The notes under the pieces: model-generated | Told to the model about the DNA's origin: nothing | What the model saw: only the letters and a program-made list of their open reading frames with translations | The model's database searches: none | Program-made: the position numbers and the translations under genes | Part shown: one piece after another, positions 42,897-50,708 of the stretch | Layout of the letters: each line of letters starts with the position of its first letter | How positions within the stretch are numbered: the stretch's first letter is position 1 | Assembly: GCA_964444685.1 (NCBI GenBank) | Contig: CAYUIG010000018.1 | Span: 1 to 64,000 of the forward strand | Direction of reading: 5' to 3' | DNA length: 64,000 bases | From: CAYUIG01 sp964444685 | GTDB lineage: Bacteria > Gemmatimonadota > Gemmatimonadetes > Longimicrobiales > RSA9

Positions 42897-44135
42897 ATGG
42901 GTTGTCTCGTTACGGGTGACGGGCCGCGATCCGGCCGGTTGCCTGACCCCTGCTCGAGCACAACCTGTATGGCCATCGCCGACGATGGAACGGAACGAGT
43001 TGCGGCCGTGTCGCTTTCGCCCGACGCGACTGATGCACCGCTGCTTTCCTTCGTGCTCTGCTCCCGCAACGACAGGTACCAGGGAGACTCGAAGTGGCGG
43101 CTCGAGATCGCCCTCAATTCTGCCTGCGAAGCCGCACGCGCGGTCGGCCGGGCCGAGGACCTCGAGATCGTGCTTGCGGACTGGGGAAGCCGCGAGCCGC
43201 TGCGTGACTGTCTGAATCTCACCGCCGCCGCCGCGGCACGCGTGCGCATCCTGCACGTTCCCGAAGAGGTGGTCTCCGAGGTCTCGACAGGCAGCCCATT
43301 CGCCGAGGTGCTCGCCCTCAACACCGCCGTCCGCCGCGCCCGCGGCACCTGGATCGGCCGGATCGACCAGGACGCGATCATCCGGCCGCGCTTCCTGGCT
43401 CGAATGCTGGACATCCTCGAAGGCCGCCTCGACATCGGCCTCGATCCCCGGCGCGCCATGTTCCTCGCGAACCGGCGCCAGGTGCCGTTCCGTTTCGCAG
43501 CGCGGCGGCCGTCGCTCTGGTCCGTGCACCGCTTCGTCGACCTCTACGGATCACGGCTTCCACTGATGTTCCCCATGGAGCCCGAGCGCTTCTACCAGAG
43601 TTTCGTCGGCATCTGGCTACTCCACCGTGATGCGTGGCACGCGGCGCGCGGGTTCGACGAACGCATGGTGCACCGCAACTGGATGGAATCCGACATGTAC
43701 CTCCGCCTTCGAGACAGGATGACGCTCGTGGATCTCGGAGCGCTCACCGACCATGCCATATGGCATCTCGATCACATCGATCCGCTCCGCGCCGAGCCGG
43801 CGCGGCCGACCAATCCGCGCGCCGACGATCAGGTTCAGCGGGCGAGTGAAACGAACGGGCCGCATTGGGGCCTGGCCGCGGTCGAGGTGATTGAGGGTGT
43901 GACACCCCCTCGAACCGGCAGGGCGGCGTCGACAGCGCCCGAGCCGGTGCGTTTCGCGTGGCTGGTGCTGCTAGCACGCGTTCACACGCTGCTCGACATG
44001 TTTCGGCTCGGCGTGCTCCGTCCCCACGAGGCGCAATGGCCGACGTTCGACCGCTCCACCGGACTCTGGCATCGCTGCGCGCGGTTCGTCCGGACGATGG
44101 CGCGCGGCCGGACCCGGCAGGAGGCGCGGCCGTGA
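42897..44135 (+). CDS. GT2-like glycosyltransferase
   Basis: A protein of up to 412 residues. From residue 48 it reads LLSFVLCSRNDRYQGDSK, a GT-A start, then LEIVLADWGSREPL, FAEVLALNTAVRRARG and the metal site WIGRIDQDAIIRPRF (DQD). RGFDERMVHRNWMESDMYL gives the acceptor-side acidic residues. The C-terminal region has a short hydrophobic stretch (FAWLVLLARVHTLLDMF). The ATG at 42897 is used; an ATG at 42969 would remove 24 residues of no clear character and is equally possible. Its stop overlaps the epimerase GTG. Sugar and acceptor unknown. Confidence 0.78.
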   Translation: MGCLVTGDGPRSGRLPDPCSSTTCMAIADDGTERVAAVSLSPDATDAPLLSFVLCSRNDRYQGDSKWRLEIALNSACEAARAVGRAEDLEIVLADWGSREPLRDCLNLTAAAAARVRILHVPEEVVSEVSTGSPFAEVLALNTAVRRARGTWIGRIDQDAIIRPRFLARMLDILEGRLDIGLDPRRAMFLANRRQVPFRFAARRPSLWSVHRFVDLYGSRLPLMFPMEPERFYQSFVGIWLLHRDAWHAARGFDERMVHRNWMESDMYLRLRDRMTLVDLGALTDHAIWHLDHIDPLRAEPARPTNPRADDQVQRASETNGPHWGLAAVEVIEGVTPPRTGRAASTAPEPVRFAWLVLLARVHTLLDMFRLGVLRPHEAQWPTFDRSTGLWHRCARFVRTMARGRTRQEARP

Positions 44136-45196
44136 ACCCGGAATGGAGCGGGCGTGCGACTCTCGTGACCGGCGGCGCTTCCTTCATCGGGTCGCATCTG
44201 GTCGACGCCCTGTTGCAGCTTGGCTCCGTCGTCCGCGTGGCCGATGACCTGTCCACGGGCATGCGCGACAATATCGCCGATCACGTGCGATCCGGCCGCG
44301 TTGAACTCCTGATCGGCGATCTGCGCGACCCTCGGTTTGCCGCGGCCGCCGCTTCAGGGCAGGATACGGTGTTCCATCTGGCCGCCAACCACGGCGGTCG
44401 AGGCTACATCGCGACGCACCCTGTCGAATGCTCGACCAACCTCATCCTGGACGGTGTGGTATTCAACGCCTGCCGCGAGGCAGACGTGCGCAAGATCGTC
44501 TACGCCTCCTCGGGGTGCGTATATCCCGTCTCGTGGCAACTCGATACAAGCAGGGACGTTCGCCTTTCCGAAGACAGCGCGGGTCCGCCGTGGGAAGCGG
44601 ACGACCTCTACGGGTGGGCGAAATTGATGGGCGAGTTCACACTCAGGGCGTATTACGAGGAGTACGGCCAGCGCAGCGCGGTCTGCCGGCTTTTCACCGT
44701 CTACGGGCCGCGTTGCGGTGAGAGTCACGCGGTCATGGCCATGATCGCGCGCGGAGCGGTCCGCCAGGATCCGTTCCACGTCTGGGGTACGGGCGAGCAG
44801 ATTCGCAACTGGACGTACGTGGACGATGTCGTGGACGGCCTGGTTCGCGCAGCCGAGGTGGTGGACGACGCGACACCTGTCAACCTGGGGACGTCCGAGG
44901 GTGTCACGGTGCGCGAGTGCGCGCAGCTCGTGATGCGGCTGGCCGGATATCATGCGGAGATTCGCGCGCTCACAAACATGCCCGCGGGTGTGTTGAATCG
45001 AGTGGCCGATGCGTCGCAGGCGAAACGGCTGCTCGGCTGGGAAGCACGCGTCCCGTTCGAGGAGGGACTGCGACGTACCTTCGACTGGTACCTCGCAACC
45101 AAGCAGCTGGAGGATGTCCGTCGGCTCGTCGACGATGAGCAGGCGCTCCTCACCCATGCCTCCGCAGCACGCAAGGTGGACCGCACCGGTGGGTGA
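44132..45196 (+). CDS. NAD-dependent epimerase/dehydratase (extended SDR)
   Basis: A 354-residue extended short-chain dehydrogenase. The nucleotide motif is TLVTGGASFIGSHLVDALL, the catalytic serine region YASSGCVYP and the YxxxK pair in LYGWAKLMGE. VFHLAANHGG and RLFTVYGPR also fit GDP- or UDP-sugar epimerases; RNWTYVDDVVDGLV is typical too. It would epimerise or dehydrate a nucleotide sugar in the cytoplasm. The GTG start at 44132 overlaps the preceding stop as GTGA with an AGGAGG site eight bases upstream. The gene overlaps the oxidoreductase start by eight bases. Confidence 0.92.
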   Translation: MNPEWSGRATLVTGGASFIGSHLVDALLQLGSVVRVADDLSTGMRDNIADHVRSGRVELLIGDLRDPRFAAAAASGQDTVFHLAANHGGRGYIATHPVECSTNLILDGVVFNACREADVRKIVYASSGCVYPVSWQLDTSRDVRLSEDSAGPPWEADDLYGWAKLMGEFTLRAYYEEYGQRSAVCRLFTVYGPRCGESHAVMAMIARGAVRQDPFHVWGTGEQIRNWTYVDDVVDGLVRAAEVVDDATPVNLGTSEGVTVRECAQLVMRLAGYHAEIRALTNMPAGVLNRVADASQAKRLLGWEARVPFEEGLRRTFDWYLATKQLEDVRRLVDDEQALLTHASAARKVDRTGG

Positions 45197-46193
45197 TGCC
45201 CGCGCAGGCATCCGCCTCGCCATCATCGGCTGCGGCGCCATCACCGAACGGTTTCATCTGCCCGCGGCCAAATCGGCAGGCTTCGAGGTCGTCGCACTGG
45301 TCGATCCGGATACCGAGCGGGCGCGGCGTCTGGCCGCTGCGCACGAGGTGGCCGAGGCGTTATCCGATGTGGCCGAGCTGCGATCCGCAATCGATGCGGC
45401 CATCGTCGCGGCCCCCAGCGCACTGCACGCGCCGATAGCTCGGGACCTCGTCCGCCGCGGTGTGCATTGTCTGGTTGAAAAGCCTCTTGCTACGACCACG
45501 GCCGATGCCACGGTCCTCATCGCCGCGGCTCACGAGGCCGGCGTCCAGCTCCACGCCGGCCTCATGCACAGGTACTTCGAGCAGAACCGCCTCGTACACG
45601 ATCTCGTTGCCACCGGCGCGCTCGGCGAGATCCGGCGATTCTCGGTGGAATTGGGAATGGTGGAAGAATGGAGTCCTGTCTCTGCCTACGCCGTCGAGCG
45701 CTCCCTTTCCGGTGGTGGTGTACTGATCGACCTGGGAAGCCACCTGCTCGATCTACTGTCGTGGTGGCTTGGGCCGATGCGCGTCGTATCCTGCCGTGAC
45801 GACCAGCGCGGCGGTGTCGAGGCCGAATGCCTGCTTCACCTCGAGGCCGGGACGGTCCGGGCTGTACCCGGCACGGTTGCCATCAGCCGGCTGCGAACGC
45901 TGCGCAACACGGCACGCGTCGAAGGGGAGGTACTGACCCTCGAAACCGATGTGGGCCCCGGCGCGCTGCGAATGGAGGTTGCAGGCAGGAGGTACGAGTC
46001 GGTGGATACGGCGCTCCCGCCGCAACGCTACAAGGATGCGTTCGTCCTCCAGTTGGAGGCGTTCGCGGCCGCTCTACGCGGGGAAGCACCCGCGTTCGTG
46101 CCTGCCGCGGTGGCGCTGCCGACGATCGAACTGATCGAAGCCTGCTATGCAGTTAGACGTCCGCTTCACTGCACGTGGGAGGCCCGGCTCTGA
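45189..46193 (+). CDS. Gfo/Idh/MocA-family oxidoreductase
   Basis: A 334-residue NAD(P)-dependent enzyme. The dinucleotide fold reads LAIIGCGAITERFHLPA, the family motif EKPLATTTAD is at the end of the first domain, and the second domain contains GGGVLIDLGSHLLDLLSWW with the catalytic-region histidine. Such enzymes oxidise or reduce sugar nucleotides, for example in making 3-keto intermediates for aminotransferases. It therefore pairs logically with the DegT aminotransferase in this operon. The GTG at 45189 lies inside the last codons of the epimerase gene. It overlaps the next epimerase gene by 19 bases. Confidence 0.92.
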   Translation: MGDARAGIRLAIIGCGAITERFHLPAAKSAGFEVVALVDPDTERARRLAAAHEVAEALSDVAELRSAIDAAIVAAPSALHAPIARDLVRRGVHCLVEKPLATTTADATVLIAAAHEAGVQLHAGLMHRYFEQNRLVHDLVATGALGEIRRFSVELGMVEEWSPVSAYAVERSLSGGGVLIDLGSHLLDLLSWWLGPMRVVSCRDDQRGGVEAECLLHLEAGTVRAVPGTVAISRLRTLRNTARVEGEVLTLETDVGPGALRMEVAGRRYESVDTALPPQRYKDAFVLQLEAFAAALRGEAPAFVPAAVALPTIELIEACYAVRRPLHCTWEARL

Positions 46194-47368
46194 GCGCGCC
46201 TTCCGTGTTCATTACCGGCATCAACGGGTTCATCGGTACGCGCGTAGCCGAGGCCGCCGTTGCGCGAGGATATCGCGTGTCCGGTATTGTGCGCGATTGG
46301 GGCCGCACCGCCCGTGTGGCCCGCCTGCCCGTGCGCCTGATGCGCGGCGATGTACTGGACGCGGAGTCCCTGCAACGCGCCGTGGCGGGCGCAGACGCCG
46401 TGATCCACCTCGCGGCGGACTATCGCGCGCGTGGCGCCGACATGGAGCACTCGATTGCCGAGGGGGCGCGCAACGTTGCGGAGGCCGCCGTCCGCTGCGG
46501 TGTAGAGCGGTTGGTGCACGTCAGCAGCCTCGCCGTCTTCGGCCTGACGCCGCAGACGCCGGAGTTGCTTCCGGGTCCGGTCGACGTGCGCGCAGGGAAT
46601 CCTTACAGCGATGGAAAGATCCGCGCGGAGATCGCGATCCGTGACGTGTCCACGCGGAGCGGGCTGTCTCTGGTCACGCTGCGGCCCGCGATCGTGTACG
46701 GCCCATGGGGATCGCACGATCTCCTGGCCATTCGCCTGCTGCGCGAAGGAAGGATGGCGCTCGTCGACGGAGCGGAGGGCCACTTCAACGGCATCTACGT
46801 GGATGATCTCGTGGAGATGCTGCTCGCCTCGCTCACATCCGTGTCGCCCGATCGCCGGATATTCCACATCGCAGCGGGCGGCCACGCTCGATGGCGCGAC
46901 TTCATCCTCGCCCATGCTCATGCTCTCTACGAAAGCGAGCCTGCGCTCCCCACCCTGGACTACGCTGCTGCTCTGCGGGCATGGGAGGGCGCGCCCGCCG
47001 CACCGCCGGCTCCCGGGATGCTCGAACGCATCCGATTCTCGCGTGCGGCCGCGGCCGTGTTCTCCGTGCCCGGAGTGCACAGAAGCTGGGTCGCTTTCCG
47101 GCGCGCCATCGGAAAGCCCAAGCAACCGCGTGTGCAGCATGGAGACCCGCCGCCGTCGGATGTGCAAGACCTGAAGATGTCGCGACACGAAGCCGAGATG
47201 TTCAACATCTTCGGTGATGTCCGGATCGGAGATGATCATGCGCGCGAACTACTCGGCGGCCGCACTCCGCTGTCCTTCGATGAGGGGATGCGAAAGACCG
47301 CGGCGTGGGTTCGCTGGGCCTTCCACCCCGACCCGGTGCGCGAAGCCTCAGAGGTAGACCCGGCCTGA
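46175..47368 (+). CDS. NAD-dependent epimerase with C-terminal extension
   Basis: A 397-residue extended SDR. The nucleotide motif is VFITGINGFIGTRVAEAAV and the catalytic pair YxxxK is in NPYSDGKIRAE; VHVSSLAVFG gives the serine. TLRPAIVYGPWGSHDLLA and HFNGIYVDDLVEMLL follow. Residues after 290 are longer than usual and contain an alpha-helical basic part (WVAFRRAIGKPKQPR) and DLKMSRHEAEMFN. It would be the last enzyme of the nucleotide-sugar operon. Its start is a GTG inside the oxidoreductase gene. Its end overlaps the convergent GT2 gene by 21 bases. Confidence 0.88.
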   Translation: MGGPALSAPSVFITGINGFIGTRVAEAAVARGYRVSGIVRDWGRTARVARLPVRLMRGDVLDAESLQRAVAGADAVIHLAADYRARGADMEHSIAEGARNVAEAAVRCGVERLVHVSSLAVFGLTPQTPELLPGPVDVRAGNPYSDGKIRAEIAIRDVSTRSGLSLVTLRPAIVYGPWGSHDLLAIRLLREGRMALVDGAEGHFNGIYVDDLVEMLLASLTSVSPDRRIFHIAAGGHARWRDFILAHAHALYESEPALPTLDYAAALRAWEGAPAAPPAPGMLERIRFSRAAAAVFSVPGVHRSWVAFRRAIGKPKQPRVQHGDPPPSDVQDLKMSRHEAEMFNIFGDVRIGDDHARELLGGRTPLSFDEGMRKTAAWVRWAFHPDPVREASEVDPA

Positions 47369-48259
47369 GCGCAGTCCCTCCCAGGCAATTGCCAGTTTGA
47401 GGACCGCGCGCCTGCGCGATTCGAAGAGGTCGTACCCGTCGCGCGTGCGCAGCCATGCAGCGAAATGGCCACCGATCCGCCGATAGGCTTTCCAGTCGAT
47501 GACGAAGCGCTGTCTCAGCATGTCGCGCATCAGCCGCGCCGCGTCACGGCCGTAGGCGATGTCCTTTCGAAGGATGCTGCGCGCGCGGGTATCGATGTGA
47601 TGACGGACGCGCAGGCCGGGGTCCAGCAGAATCCGGTATCCGCGACCGTACAGCTTCAGCGATACTGCAATGTCGTCGGCGCTTCCGTACTGCGGGTCGA
47701 ACCAGCCCACGGACTCGAGGCATTCCCGCCGAAACGCGCTTGCGCCGCCCACCGTCATTCCGACGTAGCCGTCCGGCCGGTCCAGTAGCTGACGCGGACC
47801 GTCCCAGCCGAACGTCGAAGCCCAGCCTCGCTCACGATATCCGGCGATCCGAGGATCCGATCCTTCGAGCACGTACCGGCCCGTGACGGCCGCCGCGTCC
47901 GTATCGCGGAACCCGGCGTTGATCCTTGCGAGAAAATCGGCCGGGGCTTCACAGTCGGCGTCGAGGAAGGCGACGATCCGGCCGCGCGCCGCCCTTGCAC
48001 CCGTCGTGCGCGCATTCGGAATGCCGCGGGTTCGCTCGGCGATCACGCGAAACGAACAGTCCAATCCCCGGGAAGCCGTCCACGCCCGTTCCGCTGTTGC
48101 ATCGGTCGAATCGTTGTCGACGACGAGAACTTCTCCCGGCGCCGTCGTCAGGCGAGCGATCGATTCGAGGCAGCGCACAATGCGCCGCTCCTCGTTGCGC
48201 GCGATCACCACGATGGAAACGTCGTCCCCGTCCGTCCAGGCGGGGGGAGTGGCCATCAT
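47348..48259 (-). CDS. Glycosyltransferase family 2
   Basis: A 303-residue family 2 enzyme. It begins VSIVVIARNEERRIVRCL, then VLVVDNDSTDATAE, GIPNARTTGARAARG and the metal site VAFLDADCEAPAD. MTVGGASAFRRECLESVG and GSADDIAVSLKLYGRG give the acceptor region with the DD pair. The ATG at 48259 overlaps the stop of the acyltransferase gene as ATGA; the open frame upstream is not coding. It is the last gene of an operon that starts with the histidine kinase at 54201. It probably adds a sugar to the glycan that the acyltransferase decorates. Confidence 0.9.
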   Translation of the reverse strand: MMATPPAWTDGDDVSIVVIARNEERRIVRCLESIARLTTAPGEVLVVDNDSTDATAERAWTASRGLDCSFRVIAERTRGIPNARTTGARAARGRIVAFLDADCEAPADFLARINAGFRDTDAAAVTGRYVLEGSDPRIAGYRERGWASTFGWDGPRQLLDRPDGYVGMTVGGASAFRRECLESVGWFDPQYGSADDIAVSLKLYGRGYRILLDPGLRVRHHIDTRARSILRKDIAYGRDAARLMRDMLRQRFVIDWKAYRRIGGHFAAWLRTRDGYDLFESRRRAVLKLAIAWEGLRSGRVYL

Positions 48260-49449
48260 GTCCGTCCGGCGCGCGTCGCGGCCACACCCTGTCCGGGCGC
48301 ACTCGATTCCGCTGCGCGGGACCGTGCGAAGCGCGAGTTCTTGAGTGCCAGGAAGCGACTCTCGAAGAAGCGGTAGCTGACCTCGGCGACAACGTAGACC
48401 GCCACGATGCCGATCGAGCCTGCTATCCATTCGTTCTGCAGCCAGCGCTCGTTCCACCGGTCGAACAGGATGAGCACGGCCATGTGCAGTACGTACATTC
48501 CGTATGCAACCCGGCCGATTCGAACGAGCAGGCGGTTCGCGAAGATGCCCGAGTAGTCGTCCCGTACGACGTGGAGCAGCATTGCACCGAAGAGGACGCT
48601 GATCAGGGTGTACGACCAGATATGCTGATAGTTGCCGGTCATGTGGCCGGTCAGACCCAGGCTCGTAACACTGATCGGAACACCCTGTTGGCGCAGCGAT
48701 ACCAGATTCACCATCCCTGCCACGAAAGCCGCGATCGCGATCCCGTACGCCCACCGCCCGCTGTTCCGGACGCGTCCATTGAGCCCCAGGACGGCGATGG
48801 CAGCGCCGATCGCGAAGGCATCGATCTGGCCGAGCGTATGAACGTACACGAGGCCCCCCACCTGATCCGCAGTCATGCCCTGCCCGGTCAGGTGCTCCGC
48901 GTAGAGGAAGCGGAATGCGGGCGCCAGCAGAACGATGGCACCGAGAACGTATCGCAGGTGCACGGGACGGAGGAGCAGCACGAGCCACGGCCACGCCAGA
49001 TAGAACTGCTCTTCCACAGACAGCGACCAGAAATGTATGAACCAGAGATTGGCGCGAACGACCTCGCGCCCCGCATCCGCGAAATTGTAGGTGTACGTGA
49101 ACAGTCCGAGCGCCCGCCGATCGAAATCGCGCGGCAGGTCGAGCAGGAGGAAAGTGATCGCCGGCAGGAGGAGATACGCGAAGTAGATCGGGAAAATTCG
49201 CAGCACCCTGCGCCAATAGAAGCGGCCGAGCGCCATGCCGAGTCGTTCGCCCCTGAGGTCTAGGAGAATTCGCGTGATCAGGAATCCCGACTGAACGAAG
49301 AACATCTGGATCCAGATCCATGTGAACCCGAGGACGGTCCAGTCATAGTCGCTTAGCAGCAGGAAATGATAGCCTGCAACGAACAGGATCCCCATCCCAC
49401 GCAGACCGTCCAGGCCGCGGTGATACCGTTGTGAAGCACCGGGTTGCAT
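48256..49449 (-). CDS. OafA/YrhL-type acyltransferase (acyltransferase 3)
   Basis: A 397-residue integral membrane acyltransferase with about ten hydrophobic segments. The family start GLDGLRGMGILFVAGYHFL is clear, with the conserved arginine and histidine, and FFVQSGFLITRILLDLRGE and LWFIHFWSLSVEEQFYLAW follow. Such enzymes acetylate O-antigen, exopolysaccharide or lipid A sugars across the inner membrane. The ATG at 49449 has a GGTGAG ribosome-like site; a GTG at 49458 that overlaps the upstream stop as GTGA is an alternative. The C-terminal SGNH domain of longer family members is absent. Substrate is likely the local polysaccharide. Confidence 0.92.
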   Translation of the reverse strand: MQPGASQRYHRGLDGLRGMGILFVAGYHFLLLSDYDWTVLGFTWIWIQMFFVQSGFLITRILLDLRGERLGMALGRFYWRRVLRIFPIYFAYLLLPAITFLLLDLPRDFDRRALGLFTYTYNFADAGREVVRANLWFIHFWSLSVEEQFYLAWPWLVLLLRPVHLRYVLGAIVLLAPAFRFLYAEHLTGQGMTADQVGGLVYVHTLGQIDAFAIGAAIAVLGLNGRVRNSGRWAYGIAIAAFVAGMVNLVSLRQQGVPISVTSLGLTGHMTGNYQHIWSYTLISVLFGAMLLHVVRDDYSGIFANRLLVRIGRVAYGMYVLHMAVLILFDRWNERWLQNEWIAGSIGIVAVYVVAEVSYRFFESRFLALKNSRFARSRAAESSAPGQGVAATRAGRT

Positions 49450-49454
49450 GCGAC

Positions 49455-50708
49455 TCACCAGTGATGCAGCTCGAGTGGGCAGTTGTTCTCGATGTTCAGC
49501 AGCGCCCGGAAGGGATGCAGGCTGAGTCGGCGCCGCGGGCTGGAAAGACTCACGAACGGCACGACATGGCCGCAATGCCCCGTCGCGAGCAGCCAGGCCA
49601 GCATGCTGAACTCGGAGTTGAACGAACCGACGAACGCTCGGCACCGGTGGAAGCAGGCGAGGTCCACAATCGCCGATTCCGCCAGGGCGAGCCCGCGCGC
49701 CGGATCCTCGAGTGCGAGAAACTCGATGAACCTGGGAGAATCCTGGAGGTCGGGAAAGATCGCTCGGTCGTGCTCGGCGACCAGGAATCGGTACTGTGGC
49801 CGCAGCTCTTTCGCCGCTTCGATCTCGGCAGCCGATTCGGTCGCAAGGAAGATGTGCCGGATCCCGTACGCTTCGCACAGTCGATCGGCGGCTCGCAGGT
49901 ATTCTTCAATGGGAAACGATGCGCGTGTCGCGTTCGTTCGGTCGTACGCGGGTGCGCCACCCGCGGCGGCATCGCCGCGACGTACGTGGATGCCGAGCAC
50001 CGGCTCATTGGCGGGCCATTCGATCCGGCGCATCATCCTGTCCGCAGCGTCGGCGAAAGCCGGCTGCGGAGCGAAGACCCAGGATGTGCTTGCCGCCAGC
50101 TCCAGCACCGCTTGCAGCAGGCGTATCGAAAATGGTTCGTCGCTTCCCAGTCGCGGGCGGCGGATGAAGGAAGGCTCGCGTGGCCGCGGATGCGGTTCTA
50201 CGAACATGGCATGCCATGCTGCACGGGCATCGGCGGTTTCATGCGCGAGAACGCCACGGCTCCACGGCCAGGGATGCCATTCGTGCCCATGCGCCCGAAG
50301 AAGGCGGATCTCGTCGCCCGGTGCGTCCTGGGCAATGACGGTTCGAAGATTCCTGAGCGTGTTGCGACGAAGCGCCGTACCCACCGCGCGGAGGTTCTTC
50401 CCGAGCGGCCGGAACGTCAATCGGCACGTGGCAACGCGATCGGACGCCTGTGCAGACGTGATACGAAAGCGGAACCAGGCGGAGTACTCTTCCTGTTGAC
50501 GCACCGACGCTGGTGTGGGGACGTAGGACTGAGGCAGTTCGGGGTTGCGCAGATACGACCCGTAGTGGCGCATGAGCATGCGTCTGCGATCGCGGTCCCA
50601 CTCCGGCCCCCAGACCTCGGAGGTCCAGAATCGCCATGTCGTAAGCAGGCGCCGGGTGGGGCGATGTGATCCCACGCCCTTGGCGGTCGCACGCACAACC
50701 GTGGTCAT
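49455..50708 (-). CDS. GT23/O-FucT-like putative fucosyltransferase
   Basis: A 417-residue soluble protein. The key motif is VLGIHVRRGDAAAG (HxRRGD at 241-246), the GDP-binding loop of alpha-1,6-fucosyltransferases, NodZ and O-fucosyltransferases. Later come HIFLATESAAEIEAAKEL and AFVGSFNSEFSMLAWLL, which match the second and third peptide motifs of GT23 (F-x-G/S-S-F-S/N-S-x). The first 200 residues are not recognised. It would use GDP-fucose in the cytoplasm. It overlaps the PQQ-dehydrogenase-like gene as ATGA at its start. The family is known from rhizobial Nod factors and animals; this assignment rests on the two motifs. Confidence 0.65.
   Translation of the reverse strand: MTTVVRATAKGVGSHRPTRRLLTTWRFWTSEVWGPEWDRDRRRMLMRHYGSYLRNPELPQSYVPTPASVRQQEEYSAWFRFRITSAQASDRVATCRLTFRPLGKNLRAVGTALRRNTLRNLRTVIAQDAPGDEIRLLRAHGHEWHPWPWSRGVLAHETADARAAWHAMFVEPHPRPREPSFIRRPRLGSDEPFSIRLLQAVLELAASTSWVFAPQPAFADAADRMMRRIEWPANEPVLGIHVRRGDAAAGGAPAYDRTNATRASFPIEEYLRAADRLCEAYGIRHIFLATESAAEIEAAKELRPQYRFLVAEHDRAIFPDLQDSPRFIEFLALEDPARGLALAESAIVDLACFHRCRAFVGSFNSEFSMLAWLLATGHCGHVVPFVSLSSPRRRLSLHPFRALLNIENNCPLELHHW

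Noticed and set aside
47348..49321. Extended N-terminus of the GT2 gene at 47348
   Set aside because: The extension overlaps the acyltransferase gene out of frame; the ATG at 48259 with ATGA overlap starts the real domain.
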